A stretch of DNA of 64,000 nucleotides from Glossina fuscipes (taxonomy: Eukaryota; Arthropoda; Insecta; Diptera; Glossinidae). Of this stretch, positions 51,901 through 63,400 are shown piece after piece. The notes beneath the pieces were generated by a model that saw nothing but the letters and a program-made list of their open reading frames with translations, was not told the DNA's origin and did not search any database. The stretch covers positions 5,260,597 to 5,324,596 of the forward strand of contig NW_023998415.1 of the NCBI RefSeq assembly GCF_014805625.2, written 5' to 3'. Position numbers and translations under genes: made by a program. How positions within the stretch are numbered: position 1 is the stretch's first letter; each line of letters begins with the position of its first letter.

Positions 51901-52159
51901 CGTCAAATATGAGTGTAATAACGCGCCTTTGGAAAAAGAAAAGGTCATATTTTTTCTGAATCAAAACGCTGTTGATTTGGATTGGTGTCATGTAGGACTA
52001 TGCAACTGGTCTGAGGTTGTGCAACGCTATGAGCATATAATCAATGCCGATTGTGATTCATATTATTGTCCAGGTGTTGGTGCCTTAAGCGCCAAACCTA
52101 TTTCAATTGCTGTCACTTTATTGATGTCTGCCATTATTTACTTAATTAATTTAATTTAA
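48909..52159 (+). CDS. Mipp1: Multiple inositol polyphosphate phosphatase-like histidine phosphatase
   Basis: Family enzymes remove phosphates from InsP6/InsP5 in the secretory pathway or outside the cell; fly Mipp1 is GPI-anchored at the cell surface. Exons are 48909-49178, 49243-49389, 50576-50665, 51123-51364, 51429-51528 and 51587-52159, 473 aa, all GT-AG, with in-frame junctions. A signal peptide is clear (MKFFMVVSALFITLFGHALA, cut before QFDYC). The catalytic loop RHGTRLP is at residues 74-80, followed by FRHTDSQRT in exon 4. N-glycosylation sequons include NSS, NNT, NDT and NWS. After the last cysteines (DCDSYYC) comes a small-residue site and the hydrophobic tail SIAVTLLMSAIIYLINLI, a typical GPI-attachment signal. 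The usual HAE proton-donor motif reads H-S-A here (FAHSAGLQTLMSALG), so the expected acidic residue is absent; activity is therefore uncertain. An upstream non-coding exon is implied. Confidence 0.93.
49850..50240 (-). pseudogene. Coding-like frames nested antisense in Mipp1 intron 2, unrecognised
   Basis: Within the 1186-bp intron, the minus strand has two adjacent open frames of mixed, non-repetitive composition and higher GC than their surroundings. One runs down from 50240 (KDSDLQMMNNGRVTISKC, then HMTMIESKRTVKIDDKADGS). The second lies below 50035 (RMSHIHVKRRLSQRGIQGSG, then VGELGPIGKCYTFHDYALNI, ending SSYQ and a stop). Between them is an AT-rich 55-bp stretch with a GTATAT start and a CACTCAG end that could be an intron. 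However, the frame does not continue across it (phase 1 joined to phase 0). It is either a frameshifted retro- or pseudogene, a small nested gene with other splice sites, or chance. I recognise no family. Confidence 0.3.
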
Positions 52160-52470
52160 AGTTTTCCTTTCTTAATGTTATTTAGTTAATTAAATTTTTC
52201 CTTTGATAAATTAAAAGAATATTTTTGAACAAATGAAAAATAACTGCACAGCACACATGATTAAAAACAAAAAAAAAAAAAAAAGTTTTTATATATACGT
52301 ACAAATGTTGAATATTTCATTATCTTGTTTTATAATATTAATGTAAAACTTATTACAATTTATTTATTAAATTTTCTAAAATAAACCAAAAGATATTTTA
52401 TAATTTATTTTTTAATAAATTAAATTTTAAGTGATTTTTTAAATAACATTATTTTATATAGAAAAAAAAG

Positions 52471-52509
<39 letters not shown>

Positions 52510-54119
52510 TATATGTATATTGTGTTGATAATAAATGAGAAAAGATTATAGAACACGTTAGTAATGTTGACCTGAGTTTCAAATTAAACATTGCAAAGCA
52601 GTTACCGCTTGGTTGTGTTCCGCTTAGGTAGCGTAGGCATCTTTAATTTTAATGGTTTTTCTGTTAGCGTTTTTTTAAAGGTTATTTCTGTTCTGCAGCA
52701 CTGCCTGGAAGGTTATGGAAGATTACGTCATTTAGTATTAAAAAAATATCGCTCTTTCTACTATTGCTACTTCTACTGTCATTACTATTACTGCCGCTAC
52801 TGTCACTACTATTACTTCTTCTGCAGCTGTTACTACTACTGTCACTACTGCCTCGACTACTATTGCTGCTATTACTTCGGCTACTATTATTACTGTTCCC
52901 ACTGCTAATAATAAGACTATAATTTTGTTTTTCGGTACACATGTAAAAAGTTTAGTTGATCAAAATATCTATTGGCGATGTGACCCTATTTGAAAATACC
53001 TTAAATGCAACACGTTCTCGTAAGAAGTTCTATCTATAAAGGGACATTTCTGTTAGCTCGTAACCCTTTACAAGTTTCTGAATTCTTCCTTTTGTAGAAA
53101 GAGACCTTGTTTCTCTTCTAAAGACCTAATTATTGGCATACCTTATAGTATGGGAAGGAAGCAGATGAAAATCTGATGGGCAAAATCAGAGAAAAATAGT
53201 GTCTACTGGACGATTTTTCCTTTTAGCTTTTGTAATGTTTACTGAATAAAATGTAGTCGAGCATTATCATGGTAAAAAATGTGGTCTTTCCGCTTAACTA
53301 ATCCTGCTTGAATTTTTGGCAAATAAATTGGAGAAAGTTTTTTTGATTATGTGGAGAGGGTTTGTGAAAAATGTTACTCGAGAACTTGCATTGATTTCGC
53401 TTTAGCTTCCGGGTCAAACTCTCTGTCTCCTCTTTCATTTAATCACTTCTGGCTTGTTTTTCTTATAATATTGTTATACAAAAGTTATTTTTCATCTTCA
53501 GCTACGACTTGAATCGTTTTGTTGCTAAACGAGAAGAATACATCAATGGTTAGATAGGGTTCAGTTTTTTCGCCTCCTTTCAATTGCCAAAATATCGGGT
53601 ACGTACGTTTAGACTGTAGCTAAATTTATATAAATAACGAAACGCAGGTGAGCTGAAAATAGTGCCTTGTGCGAAAAATCTGCGTATTATTACTTTTTAA
53701 ATAATAAATGAAATGAAATTATTAATAAAATTATTATCCACAGCGGAAGGTTCGTCAAAGGTGAGGATCGTTTTCTAGTTTGAGGTCATCATTTTGAAGT
53801 TGACAAAGCAAATTCCTACGTATGCTAAGAGTGCGAACACGATACAGATATTAATATACATGGTGTGTTCGAAGATCAAAACAAATTCTCAAATTCCGCG
53901 GGCTACGTACATTCAACTTGAAGCAGAATCTGATTGATTGGGCTCTGCATTAGTTTGCGAAGCCCATTTTCAGAGTTCAGCTTAACGAATGTCACGAGAG
54001 TGAAGCGCTTTTCTTTCTCATATTATCAACAATGTATAAGAGTTATTTAACGGAAAATAGTTTTTTATACATTTTTTTTTGAAATCACCCGATTGTTATT
54101 ATATTACACATAAAAACAA
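52160..54119. other. Mipp1 3' side and intergenic DNA
   Basis: The AT-rich 3' trailer of Mipp1 has many AATAAA-like words (for example 52381) and a (TA)n tract at 52470-52510. A degenerate TAC/ACT trinucleotide repeat lies at 52755-52915. Frames on both strands there (Tyr/Cys/His on +, Ser/Asn on -) come from the repeat. No gene is seen to 54.1 kb. Confidence 0.5.
52755..52915. repeat. Degenerate (ACT)n trinucleotide repeat
   Basis: Runs of CTACTATTGCTACTTCTACT-like triplets with many substitutions. It yields Ser/Asn/Arg-rich and Tyr/Cys/His-rich open frames on opposite strands. Confidence 0.85.
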
Positions 54120-54720
54120 AGTCAAAGCCGTCACTGTTACTGACAGTTCGTCTGTGTTAAAAGCTATATCCTTCGACTTCGAGGTGGAGCGCCATCAACA
54201 AATTAAGGAATATCATTACAACACCCGACGAAAAAATTAAAATGTTATGGGTACCCACTCATATTGGTTTATTGGGAAATGAGCAGGCTGATCGAGCGGC
54301 AAAGTATGCTGCTTCTGCACCTCTAATTATGAATGATGTCATGGAAAAGTTGGGCCCTCAAAGATACATTGGAAGAAAAGTTAAAGAGAAAATTACAAAA
54401 GGAAATCTACAATACCATCGTCAGTACTACTCTTTTATTAACAGTCAATTAACTCCATCTATATATCCAACAAATGCTGAGAAAATCAAGATCCAAACAC
54501 TTTTGAGAATTCGCCTTGAAAAGAAGTCTTCCTCCCCAATCTGCAATTGTGGACAAATTCTCACTGTAAAGTAAATTCTCTGTGACTGCCTTAACTTTAC
54601 CTTGGCCAGAAGTATTGCATTTGGAACGATTAACCCTATCGACATTCTACAATCAGCTACAGAACAGAATATCAATACAATGTATTATTTTATCAAAACT
54701 ACTAGGCTCAATATCTAATG
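54120..54720 (+). mobile_element. Non-LTR retrotransposon remnant: RNase H end of pol (I/R1-like)
   Basis: The frame from 54242 reads LWVPTHIGLLGNEQADRAAK, the diagnostic end of the RNase H domain in I- and R1-group LINEs. It continues about 90 residues to a CNCGQILTV motif, the usual position just before the C-terminal Cys motif. Just upstream, in another frame, TVTDSSSVLKAI (about 54137-54172) is the central TDS of the same domain, and the two are separated by a stop and frame change. The rest of pol is missing. The copy is broken and not functional. Confidence 0.75.
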
Positions 54721-57200
54721 TACTTTTATAAATTAGAGCCGATAGCCTGTGTTGCTAGTGCTACATGTCCTTTTTTTTTAGTCTAAGAATTTATTTCATT
54801 AGTCTAAAATTATAATAATATATTAGTTGAACTAAAGGTAGTTTCGAGCATATCTTAGCGGTTGATCTCTTTTTAAGAGTATTCTCATCGAAAGTGTACA
54901 CATTATGAAGACGGTTATGGATTGGTTACTTAGTTTTATCCTCAACAAGTGCATAATTTATGACATTTTCTTGTTTAACGTTATCTGTTATACACACTAA
55001 GGTACAAAGATTTTTGCCTAAATTATAATAATCCACGATTTTCAGATATTGCAGTTCTACAAGATAAGGCAACCTGCAATCATTTATAATAGTTTATGTT
55101 TATGTGTTCCATACGTTTCATTTATACAAAAATTAAATTATATGTAATGGTTAAATTGAGACATCTGAATGTGTTCGTTTTTAGACGAATCTTGAATTAA
55201 ACTCATTGTCAAATACATGCGTTGATGAATATGTCCGAGATGAATGAACACAAAACTGTCTCTATATTCCCATTTATCTGTTGAAGCATTTCATTATTTG
55301 GTATTTATATCTGCATATGACTCTCTTTCTCTCTTCTTTGCATCCTTCTATCTATGTACGTTGAAATTGACGAACGAAACCGAATATTCAGTTCAGATAT
55401 ATCAATTTTTTACTGTTAAGCAAAGTAAATTCAGGAAATTTAATATACATATGTATGCATGTATTATATATTCCAATTTATGTATTCATATATGTAGTTT
55501 ATTTAAAATTTTTTTTCATCTCTGAATCAGTGGAGAGCTCAAAGCTGTAATTGAAAATACTGCTATCCTACATCACTTGTGGTACAGGGTATATTAATTT
55601 AGTGCGGACGTCCGTAACATACGGAAGGACATGAGATAGACCTATCTTTTATTATACCAATCCATTCGGAATGATAATCTGAATAGATCTAAGTCTGTTC
55701 GATGATAGTCCCTCGGTCTATCTAAATTCGTGTTCGAGCTACAGGTTGCAATTTTTGAGGTATTCTGATGAAAAATTGGTAAAATGACGCGTTTTGACTC
55801 TAGGACAAACATTATTGAAAATGGTTCGGATCGGTCCACTTTTTCGATCACTCCCCACATAACGCCCTATTCTGAAAAGACGTTATATGGAAAAAGTTGT
55901 AATTTTCAAAATATCTCAGCAAAAGTGGCGGTATTTTGGCATTTTAAATTGGTATGAAAACTTTGGACCGGCTGGGGCAATTTTTGAACCTCCTGCCATA
56001 TAACGAAAGCTTAAGTTCATACGACAGAGAGGTGTAATTTTCAATGCTTCATGATAAAAATTACATCATAATAGTAATAAATATAAAATAAATAAGAACA
56101 TTAAAATCGGTCAAACCCGATCAATAAATACCTTACACCACATTGTCTAACATAATTCTTGCTTTTATTATAGAACAAAAAATTTATATCTTGTTTCTTG
56201 TAAAGACATATTCTTCAAGTGTGTATCTATACGGAAATGGGGCCAAAACGCAACATAATGTAGTACAAGTTTAATTCTTACATAGGGCAGCATCCAAAAA
56301 TAGGTGTAGATGATCCAAATTTTGGTTTTGTTTTACTGGAAAGTTGAAAGTAAATATTTCCCATACAAGCAGACGGATGGGCATGCGAAGATATTTACCT
56401 AATTAGTTTCAGAGTTTCACTTTGATCCCGATTGCTTATAGAGGTTCCAAAAATCAAACAGTTGATCCACTTCCATTTTACGCTTTTAGAAAGAATTAAA
56501 ATATCGCGTTTTTATAAGGAAATACTTTATTATCGGAGACTATGGGTCCTGCTTAAAATCACTTCATATTATTCTGCCGTTGTTGTTAACTATCGGTTAA
56601 ATTTAACTTTTTAATTAACTAGTGAAACTAACTAGTAAAACTTTCTAATCGTAAATTGACCAACATTAGCTTGACTTGTTAACAATGTGGACTTTCGGTA
56701 AGATTCGTTTAGACATATTGCGAAGAATAAAACTTTGACTACGCAAGGAACAATTTGTTGTTGCTAATACGTGGTGTATCATAACATAATGATAATTACT
56801 CAAGTGACAAATGTAAGCGATGGGTAGATAGTAATGATATACTTATACAGATGCCCCACAAACCATTATGGTACCACTTTAGGTATGTTGCATAATACAA
56901 TATTACAATGTACAATATTTAAACAGGTTTGTATTTACTTTTATAATGTTAAGCAAGAGATTATTTGAAAGTTTTACTCTTCATGTCTAATAGTTCATGG
57001 TTCATGGTCGAACTCCTAAGCTGATTTCCTATTATATTTCCTGAAAGAATTCCCTTAAAGTGTTTCAGTATTATCTATATGGAATAAGTAGCAAGTCATT
57101 CAACTTCTGCGTAATTCATTTGTAACAGCAACACACACCCGCACTTCTATAATTTGTAATACAATAATTGGCATATTACTGGTAAGGCAAATAGTGTGAT
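54721..57200. other. Intergenic, dispersed repeats
   Basis: AT-rich DNA with a family-B copy (about 55560-56150, including CTACATCACTTGTGGTACAGGG, and GAAAATGGTTCGGATCGGTCC with ACTTTTTCGATCACTCC) and a family-A tail near 56365-56430 (AGCAGACGGATGGGCATG, TTTCAGAGTTTCACTTTGAT). No gene seen. Confidence 0.5.
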
Positions 57201-57204
57201 CAAA

Positions 57205-57425
57205 AAGTAGTCAGATTTGATTATCACGAAGTGTTGTATTATCAACTTGTCCCATTAGGCCAAACGGTTGGTAAGAAATATTATTTGAGTGTAATGCGTC
57301 GTTTGCGTGATAGTACGCGCCTGATTTTTGGGCAAATTATTCCTGGGGCTGCGTTGATTCTTCGCGACTTTTTCATCAGAAAACCTCTAATCGTTTCGCA
57401 GTCGCTCTCTGCCTTTGATTTAAAT
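57205..57425 (+). mobile_element. Mariner transposase fragment
   Basis: From 57213 the frame reads FDYHEVLYYQLVPLGQTV, then YYLSVMRRLRDSTR, which is the conserved block before the second catalytic Asp of mariner transposases (VPxGQTVNxxYYxxVLxRLR). It then passes, after an apparent deletion of the HDNAPxH region, into GAALILRDFFIRKPLIV, which matches the segment after that motif (TALxxRDFFxK). The catalytic Asp block and both ends are missing, so it is a dead copy. A nearby GTGATCAAAAAGTAGTCAG (57196-57214) may be residual element sequence, but no terminal repeat pair was found. Confidence 0.75.
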
Positions 57426-57518
57426 TAAAAAATTAGTCGTAATAAAATTTCCGAAAGAATTTTTAGATTTGGCAGACACGACTAGCTAACTGACGTTCCT
57501 TCTGCTCTACGAAACTCC

Positions 57519-57554
<36 letters not shown>

Positions 57555-58039
57555 GTTTCATGAGATTCAAAGACAGTGCCAAAAAGCTCCATTTCAGGAT
57601 GACATGTGAGCCATGTGACTCTGTTTTATTACCCGAAAGATGTGATTGTTAATAGATTGAGTTTTGTGATGCGGGTCAGTTGCTCATAAAAGGATCAAAA
57701 TTTGATGCCGGCAGTGTAAATGCAAGTGTAGAATTTAGGATAAGTAAGCTATTGCTATGATATCAAATTTTCAAAGTATAACGAACATCCCGCTTATTGC
57801 CATAATATAGAGTACAATACCTAGCAGTGCATTTGAAAACACAAAGCCAAAAATCTTGCACGCGCACACGTACACACACACTTTTCCAGGGAATAAATTT
57901 ATCACTTTCAAAATTTGCTATCTACGGAGCTGTGATTAATATCTAATTTACACCTGACGACACTGAATAAATCTTAAGTGCACAATATACGTTTCTAGAG
58001 ACAAGCGTACAAGACAAAAAGACAGATACAACGAGAAAA
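57426..58039. other. Intergenic, (CT)n tract
   Basis: Contains a (CT)n microsatellite at 57522-57550 and otherwise unremarkable AT-rich sequence that could include remaining mariner sequence. No gene seen. Confidence 0.5.
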
Positions 58040-58162
58040 ATGGATTTGAATAAATTCTTTATATTATTCTTGGTTATAAAATACGTATCCACGCAGTCCG
58101 CACTTTTATGCAATAGCTACGGCGGTCATAAAAAATGTCTTCCTTTATTCATGGTGGTCTGA
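58040..58162 (+). CDS. Short secreted-peptide ORF or decayed first exon (clip-like Cys pattern)
   Basis: An ATG in good context (AGAAAAATGG) opens 40 codons: MDLNKFFILFLVIKYVSTQS, a convincing signal peptide, then ALLCNSYGGHKKCLPLFMVV and a stop. The C-(8)-C-LP spacing around GGHKKCLPL resembles the start of arthropod clip domains (C...G..G.C.PL..C). The frame stops before the remaining four cysteines, and no good donor site follows. It could be the first exon of a decayed secreted protease, a short peptide gene, or chance. I cannot identify it further. Confidence 0.3.
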   Translation: MDLNKFFILFLVIKYVSTQSALLCNSYGGHKKCLPLFMVV

Positions 58163-58832
58163 AATTTTCCTTCCTCGACTAAAGTTTTGACTGCTAATGC
58201 ACCTCTACAGTCATTCAATCTCAATTATTTAACCTTTAAATGAACGGAATCCAGTTTTTAAGATTAAAAAAACACCTTTTCCTATTAATATCACGTGTCC
58301 CTACCTATTCACTTGAACGATTATTGATTGTGGAATGCGTTATCGCTAGCTTTAACATCCTTGGATGATTCCTTGAATATCTTTAGAGGAAAATTTACCA
58401 TATTCTTAAACAGAGACATTTCTCTTGCTGCTTGCATAATCACTAGAGATATGATGGAGCGAGGGTATATCAGGAGCCCTTCAATCAAAGTATAAATATG
58501 CTTATGCTATAATCTAATAATAAAAATTGATAATAATATTAATAACAATAATAAAAGCAACTGTCGCAATGTCGTAAACGATTCGTATATTTGACTAGTG
58601 CGATGTTCTAAATCAATGCAGACATATCTGTTATACGAAATAAACGAAATCTATAAGGAAGAAAAAGTAAGTAGACTCACCTAGACTCCGTTGTGCGTAT
58701 TGTGCGGTATATGGTAGTTAAATTTTTTGTTTGTGCGATTAACATTACTTTGCTCTATAGTAACGATGTACATTCGCACTCATACATTCGACGTATCTTG
58801 GATGTTAGATGGTGTGCTTTCTATCAACGCAG
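58163..58832. other. Intergenic or intron, no gene seen
   Basis: AT-rich sequence with an AATAAT-rich patch near 58517-58555. No frame with recognisable motifs. Confidence 0.4.
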
Positions 58833-59099
58833 GAAGGAAGACCGAGACTACACTTTTTACCTCTCCTTCAGCCGATTCGTTGAATTCGATAAATTCGATT
58901 CGTAGCGGTTTTGGCGACTCAATCAGTTCGCAACGATTATGCTGAAGCTAGATCCGATTGTCCGTCGTATAACGTGAATAAGCTTAAACTTATTGACAAC
59001 CGTATCGCATCTTCTGTTTATAATCTCAAGCTTAGTGATCGCATTTTCTCTACCGTTCATGCTTTTTCAAATACTCCTTCTACGACCATTAACACTTAG
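58833..59099 (+). other. Coding-like stretch in two overlapping frames, unrecognised
   Basis: After a plausible acceptor (TCAACGCAG, ending 58832) one frame reads GRKTETTLFTSPSADSLNSI, NSIRSGFGDSISSQRLC and stops at 58945. A second frame takes over at about 58920 with VRNDYAEARSDCPSYNVNKL, KLIDNRIASSVYNLKLSDRI, ending FSNTPSTTINT at 59099. Codon choice and composition look more protein-like than the surroundings, and the two segments could be one reading frame broken by a single-base change (SISSQR/RNDYAEA). It might be a last exon, a frameshifted pseudogene or chance. No family recognised. Confidence 0.25.
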
Positions 59100-61440
59100 A
59101 TAAACAATTTATCCTTACAAAATTTGTCGGATTTTTAGGCTTTTACTTTGCTCTTACCTATTTTATTACTGTGGCATATTTTTTGAAAGTGCGGTTTGTA
59201 ACTAATAAAAGTAGATAAAGATAAATAATAATAAGTATTAAGACTTAAACACAAAAAGTTAAAAAGAAAAACGAAGCTGTCAAGAGAAATGCTAGTATGT
59301 ACATATTACCCTGATGAATGTATCCTTTAGCCTATCTGCAAATATCCAAGGCGGTGAAGGTAAGATTTGGAGTCTGGATTTTTCCACGTTCTGCGTTCTT
59401 GGATATTACCATTGCCAGATTATAGTTTGAATTGTATTACCTGTTCTATATGTTTGTGGTTGAAAAACTGAATCAATCCCAGAAAAAATTCGAAATTTTT
59501 CGATATTGGAAAATTTGAATAACCGAAAAGCTCTCTTTATCTAGCAACAAACTTGGAAATGAATGAATGAAACGCACCAGCCAATCGTATAAAAGTAAAA
59601 TTTCCTTTCGATACATTTAAGTTAAATTAAGTTAAATTCACTGCAGGCGATGAGTATTTATTATATATCGTATATTGAATATAAAGTTTTTCTCGTTATT
59701 TTACTTTACTCATTTCTAGAACATAAACATCAACTGTCGTAGCTAATGCAATTGTTGGTAAGATATCTAAGTCTTAAAGCGTAATGAAAATTAAATAAAA
59801 GTAAGACGAAAAAAATCTAACTTATTGCAGCCGGACAAGGCCGATTATTAAACATTCTACACTATTGTGCTATAAAATCGGAAAATGGTTTTGAATTGAT
59901 TGGCGTGATGAGAGATAGGTCTGTTTCAAATCCGTCTGGGTGTTGCAAATTTGTTATATACCTTGCGTCACAGCCAGTGGGAGACATAAAAATTTCATAA
60001 TAAATGATAAGCAAAACAAATGAGACATTGCGTCTATAACGGACGACTCACATCATATCATACGCAATTCAAATTTGTGTGCAAGCGGCCGCCACAAGAG
60101 TGTGTGTGTTGTAACAAGCTTAGGACCTTCAGATTACAAATCGATACGAACTTGGTGCAAATGTCGGTGTACGTCTTTCAAAAACTCCTATCACTAAGTC
60201 TGTGTTAGAATCTACTCCGTAGTAGCTAAGTGGTTTGCTAAGTTTCCTTCTTAAGTTTTTCGCTCAATTATCTGAGACAGAACAGACAACAGAAAATTAA
60301 CTAATAAGTGTAAGTGTTTAACTACAGCAAAGCATGTAATGAAATTTTAAACGCTGTGACTTTCGCGTACTACAGCACGTTACGTTCATTTGTTTTTCTT
60401 TAAATATGTGGAATCCGGATTTAATAATAAGTCTTTAAGGACACCATTGCGCTAATTTTCTTATTGCTTATCTAACATATAGTAATTGAGACCTTGGGAC
60501 ACCGCTTATTGTTTCATAATCAATATCGTTTAGTTTGGCGTTAGAAAAAAAAACATGACTTTTTTTTTAAAAGATTGATTTTCATCTATATGCGGCATCA
60601 AGAAAGTTTTACTAGCTATGCAATATATTGCATCTAGGGCGACTTTATGGCATCGATAGGAATGTACGAAAGAACAAAACAGCTTGTTAAAATCATGCTT
60701 CTCCGAATTCGTTTTTTATGTTCAACATTTTGTTGTTATTCCAATTTCCAACAGTGACACTGGCTGCCTCAGCGCTCGTTAAATTGAAGAGGCTTTGCGA
60801 AACTGGTGATTAAGTACACGTAAAGGCATCAAAATGTTAACGAATGGAATTTCTGTCCAATATTTAACGTTGCGTCCATATTACTTGCTTATAATATAAC
60901 GTGTTCGGAACTATGAATCCCTTGTTTGACGGGCGTTCACTTTACATCAATTACTAACTATTAAATATACGGTATTTCATACGAATTCAAAATGAAACGG
61001 TTGAAACGGTTGAACTCAGTTGAATCACATACTTCATTGCTTCATTTCTAACAAAGTTGCATTTGCTTAGCCCTGGACCAATCAGATTACTCCAATTAAT
61101 GTTGCATTTCACAATATTTGCTATTAACATCCTTGCTAGGTGATGGGTGGCCTGGGTGTTTTCTGTCTTCCTTTGAACGGGATAGTGGCCATAAGACAGA
61201 GAGGAAGAGAGAATGTGCACAATAAAATAGGGCGAAAGAGCGATAAAGCGAATGCACCGTCAAATCTTGTTCTGCCATTTTCTAATATGAACTGCGCTGT
61301 GGGAGTCTGTCTTCGAATGGTATGACACAGGTAACTGGAGACATTCAGGGAAGTAAATGCAGGCTTTTGAAATGCAAGCGCTCTGTATCGATGGACTCGT
61401 ACTGTATACTCTTTCAACCTGAAAACAAAAAAGGGGAAAT
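59100..61440. other. Intergenic, no gene established
   Basis: AT-rich to about 61 kb, then GC rises. Overlapping open frames on both strands at 60987-61417 (up to 93 codons) have no recognised motif and no splice or promoter context, so I leave them uncalled. Confidence 0.4.
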
Positions 61441-61479
61441 GGAATAAAGATTCACCTTTAAATCCTAAAAGGAATTCAA

Positions 61480-62640
61480 AATTCGGCCTCGTGGGGGAAA
61501 CGAACGCTTTTGCGATGTTCGAAGTCGATTTCGTAATGTACTCGCCGCGGAGGAAGATATTCTCCTTGATTCACATCACACATCTAAACGAACGGCCTTG
61601 AGGCTATCTTCACTAATTCCCGAATTAACGTCGACTGAGCATGGGGAAGACAGAGGACGGAAAAATGAAAGTTGGACAGAATCTTTAGGCGTCGTGCACG
61701 CGCGTGCAAACTACCTGCGCACTCTTTGACTCAGCACGGCCTGATGTTGGTCGCTAACGCAACAAGTTGGATGAGTCCTCGTCACCCACTACTGACAACA
61801 GAAACTGTGTCGAACCTTATAGCAACGTTCGTACTCGCAACGACTTCGAACATTCAGGGGACGCAAGGAACAACGAGCAGATCAAAGAAAGGCAGAGAAA
61901 ACTGGACTCCGTACTAAATAGAGGCGCAGAAAAATAAGGAGGGGCGTCCCTAGGATGTACTATCTTGAACGCTTATCAATGCTGTAGATCTACGATGACG
62001 GCAATTTACGAGCTTACTGATATAGTAGGCAACGCAAATGACGCAATGAATGTCGCTTGCACTGACATAAAGGACACTTTTGATGACATGTCGTACAAGG
62101 CCATTGAAACAGCCTTTGGCAACAAAGATATTCCAAATATGATAACGAACATGTTGAATTCCAACATAATTACCTCCGACTTAGATGCGTCGACGTTAAC
62201 TCTCAAGGACATTAGAGATTTCCCTTAACGGGAAATGTAATTTAGCTTCTGGCTATAAATGGCTTGTTAGATAAATTAAACGAGCTGCGATTAAAAAAGT
62301 TGGATGATGCAAACGATATAGCGACCTCTTAACTTGCGTTGGCTTATACAACTCTTAATTAGGTAAATGCAAGTAGCCTCACGAATAACGCACAATTGGT
62401 GCCAGGGAAATCCATATGACATAAATCAACACAAAATAGTTTCGGTTTCTTGCTGTGGAAGGAGAAACTTAATAATGTCCTCGGAAATGACATTGCGCTT
62501 ACCTATATATCTAGGAGTTGAAATTTGATAAAACCTCATGTGAATTTCATGTGGAGTGTTGAAAAACTCCATAGATGGGGTCGTATTACAGGATTGAAAA
62601 ATAGTCACTATCCCATTGGTTCAAGGTAATCACACCATTA
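61480..62640 (+). mobile_element. Decayed non-LTR retrotransposon, reverse transcriptase region
   Basis: The frame ending at 62228 reads MNVACTDIKDTFDDMSYKAI, ETAFGNKDIPNMITNMLNSN, IITSDLD, matching the RT block with the first catalytic Asp of jockey/R1-type LINEs (xxxDIxxAFDNxSYxAIxxAL...MLxSRxVT). Shifted frames continue it: LLAINGLLDKL near 62248, a YADD-box remnant reading DDANDIA near 62303-62325, and LPIYLGVEI near 62490-62520 (the KYLGV box). Stops and frame changes show the copy is dead. The GC-rich 61480-61960 is in the right place for upstream pol/gag sequence but shows no motif. Confidence 0.6.
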
Positions 62641-63193
62641 AAATCTGCTTAGGATAACTTAGTTTTAGAACCCGGAACAGAATATGTGGTACAAGATTTC
62701 AAAAGACTTCATAAGCGGGCCATGCCTTTTTCATATTTTAAGCAAAAGTCTACATAGTTTTTTCATCTGCCTCTAAACGTTCAGGGCGAAGACGATGACG
62801 GGGAGAGAACATTTGCATTCATTTCGACATTCAAGCCACGCTAAAATTTCTAAAAAGCCATACAACTGCATCCGGGATTATGGCATAGTGCTTTGGCATT
62901 TTCTAAGAGGCGTAGTATGATGTTGCAACACAAAGAGATGGATTTGCAAAACTCCATAATCTAAACGAATAGGAGCTTAGATGGGCGCGTTAGACCATTA
63001 CCATCATATGTCGTTTCAATATATGCTTTCCCAGTTCAGTGTATATAAAATCATTAAGGTAATTAAAGAAGTCATTAGGTTGTATTACTTAGCTCTACTG
63101 CAAGTAGTAAAAACAGGTAAAAATTTATAGCTTACTTTATCTCCGGCAGCAGTTGTCATGTGATAAGTTTTGCGTCAGGTAATAAACATACTC
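62641..63193. other. No gene seen
   Basis: Intermediate GC sequence that may include further decayed LINE material. No motif is readable. Confidence 0.4.
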
Positions 63194-63400
63194 TCACTGT
63201 GTCCCATATCCTTTTACTGAACGATGCTTTTTAGAAATACACCTAACATAAAATCTGCTTTTGCTTGCTATTCTTATTGGGCTGAGAGATCTTCTTGACA
63301 TTTGAAAACGCTCATACAGTGCACATGTGCTATAACGTTTCCAACAGTCATGTGCTTTATTACGCTGAGCTTCCACTATGAAACTAATGTTCGAGACTGG
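63194..63400 (-). mobile_element. Possible LINE pol fragment (linker between endonuclease and RT)
   Basis: The minus frame reads RNKAHDCWKRYSTCALYERF, QMSRRSLSPIRIASKSRFYV, RCI. The pattern RxxAxxxWKRxxTxxxxxxF...RxxxxxIRxAKxxYYxR is the usual linker between the endonuclease and RT domains in jockey/R1-group LINEs. It is on the opposite strand to the RT fragment at 62.0 kb, so it is a separate insertion if real. Only about 60 codons are readable. Confidence 0.35.

Noticed and set aside
52682..52942. Ser/Asn-rich minus-strand ORF
   Set aside because: Encoded by the degenerate ACT trinucleotide repeat; the opposite strand is equally open.
61096..61417. Several overlapping ORFs on both strands up to 93 codons
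   Set aside because: Mutually exclusive, no homology recognised, no gene context; raised GC alone explains the open frames.
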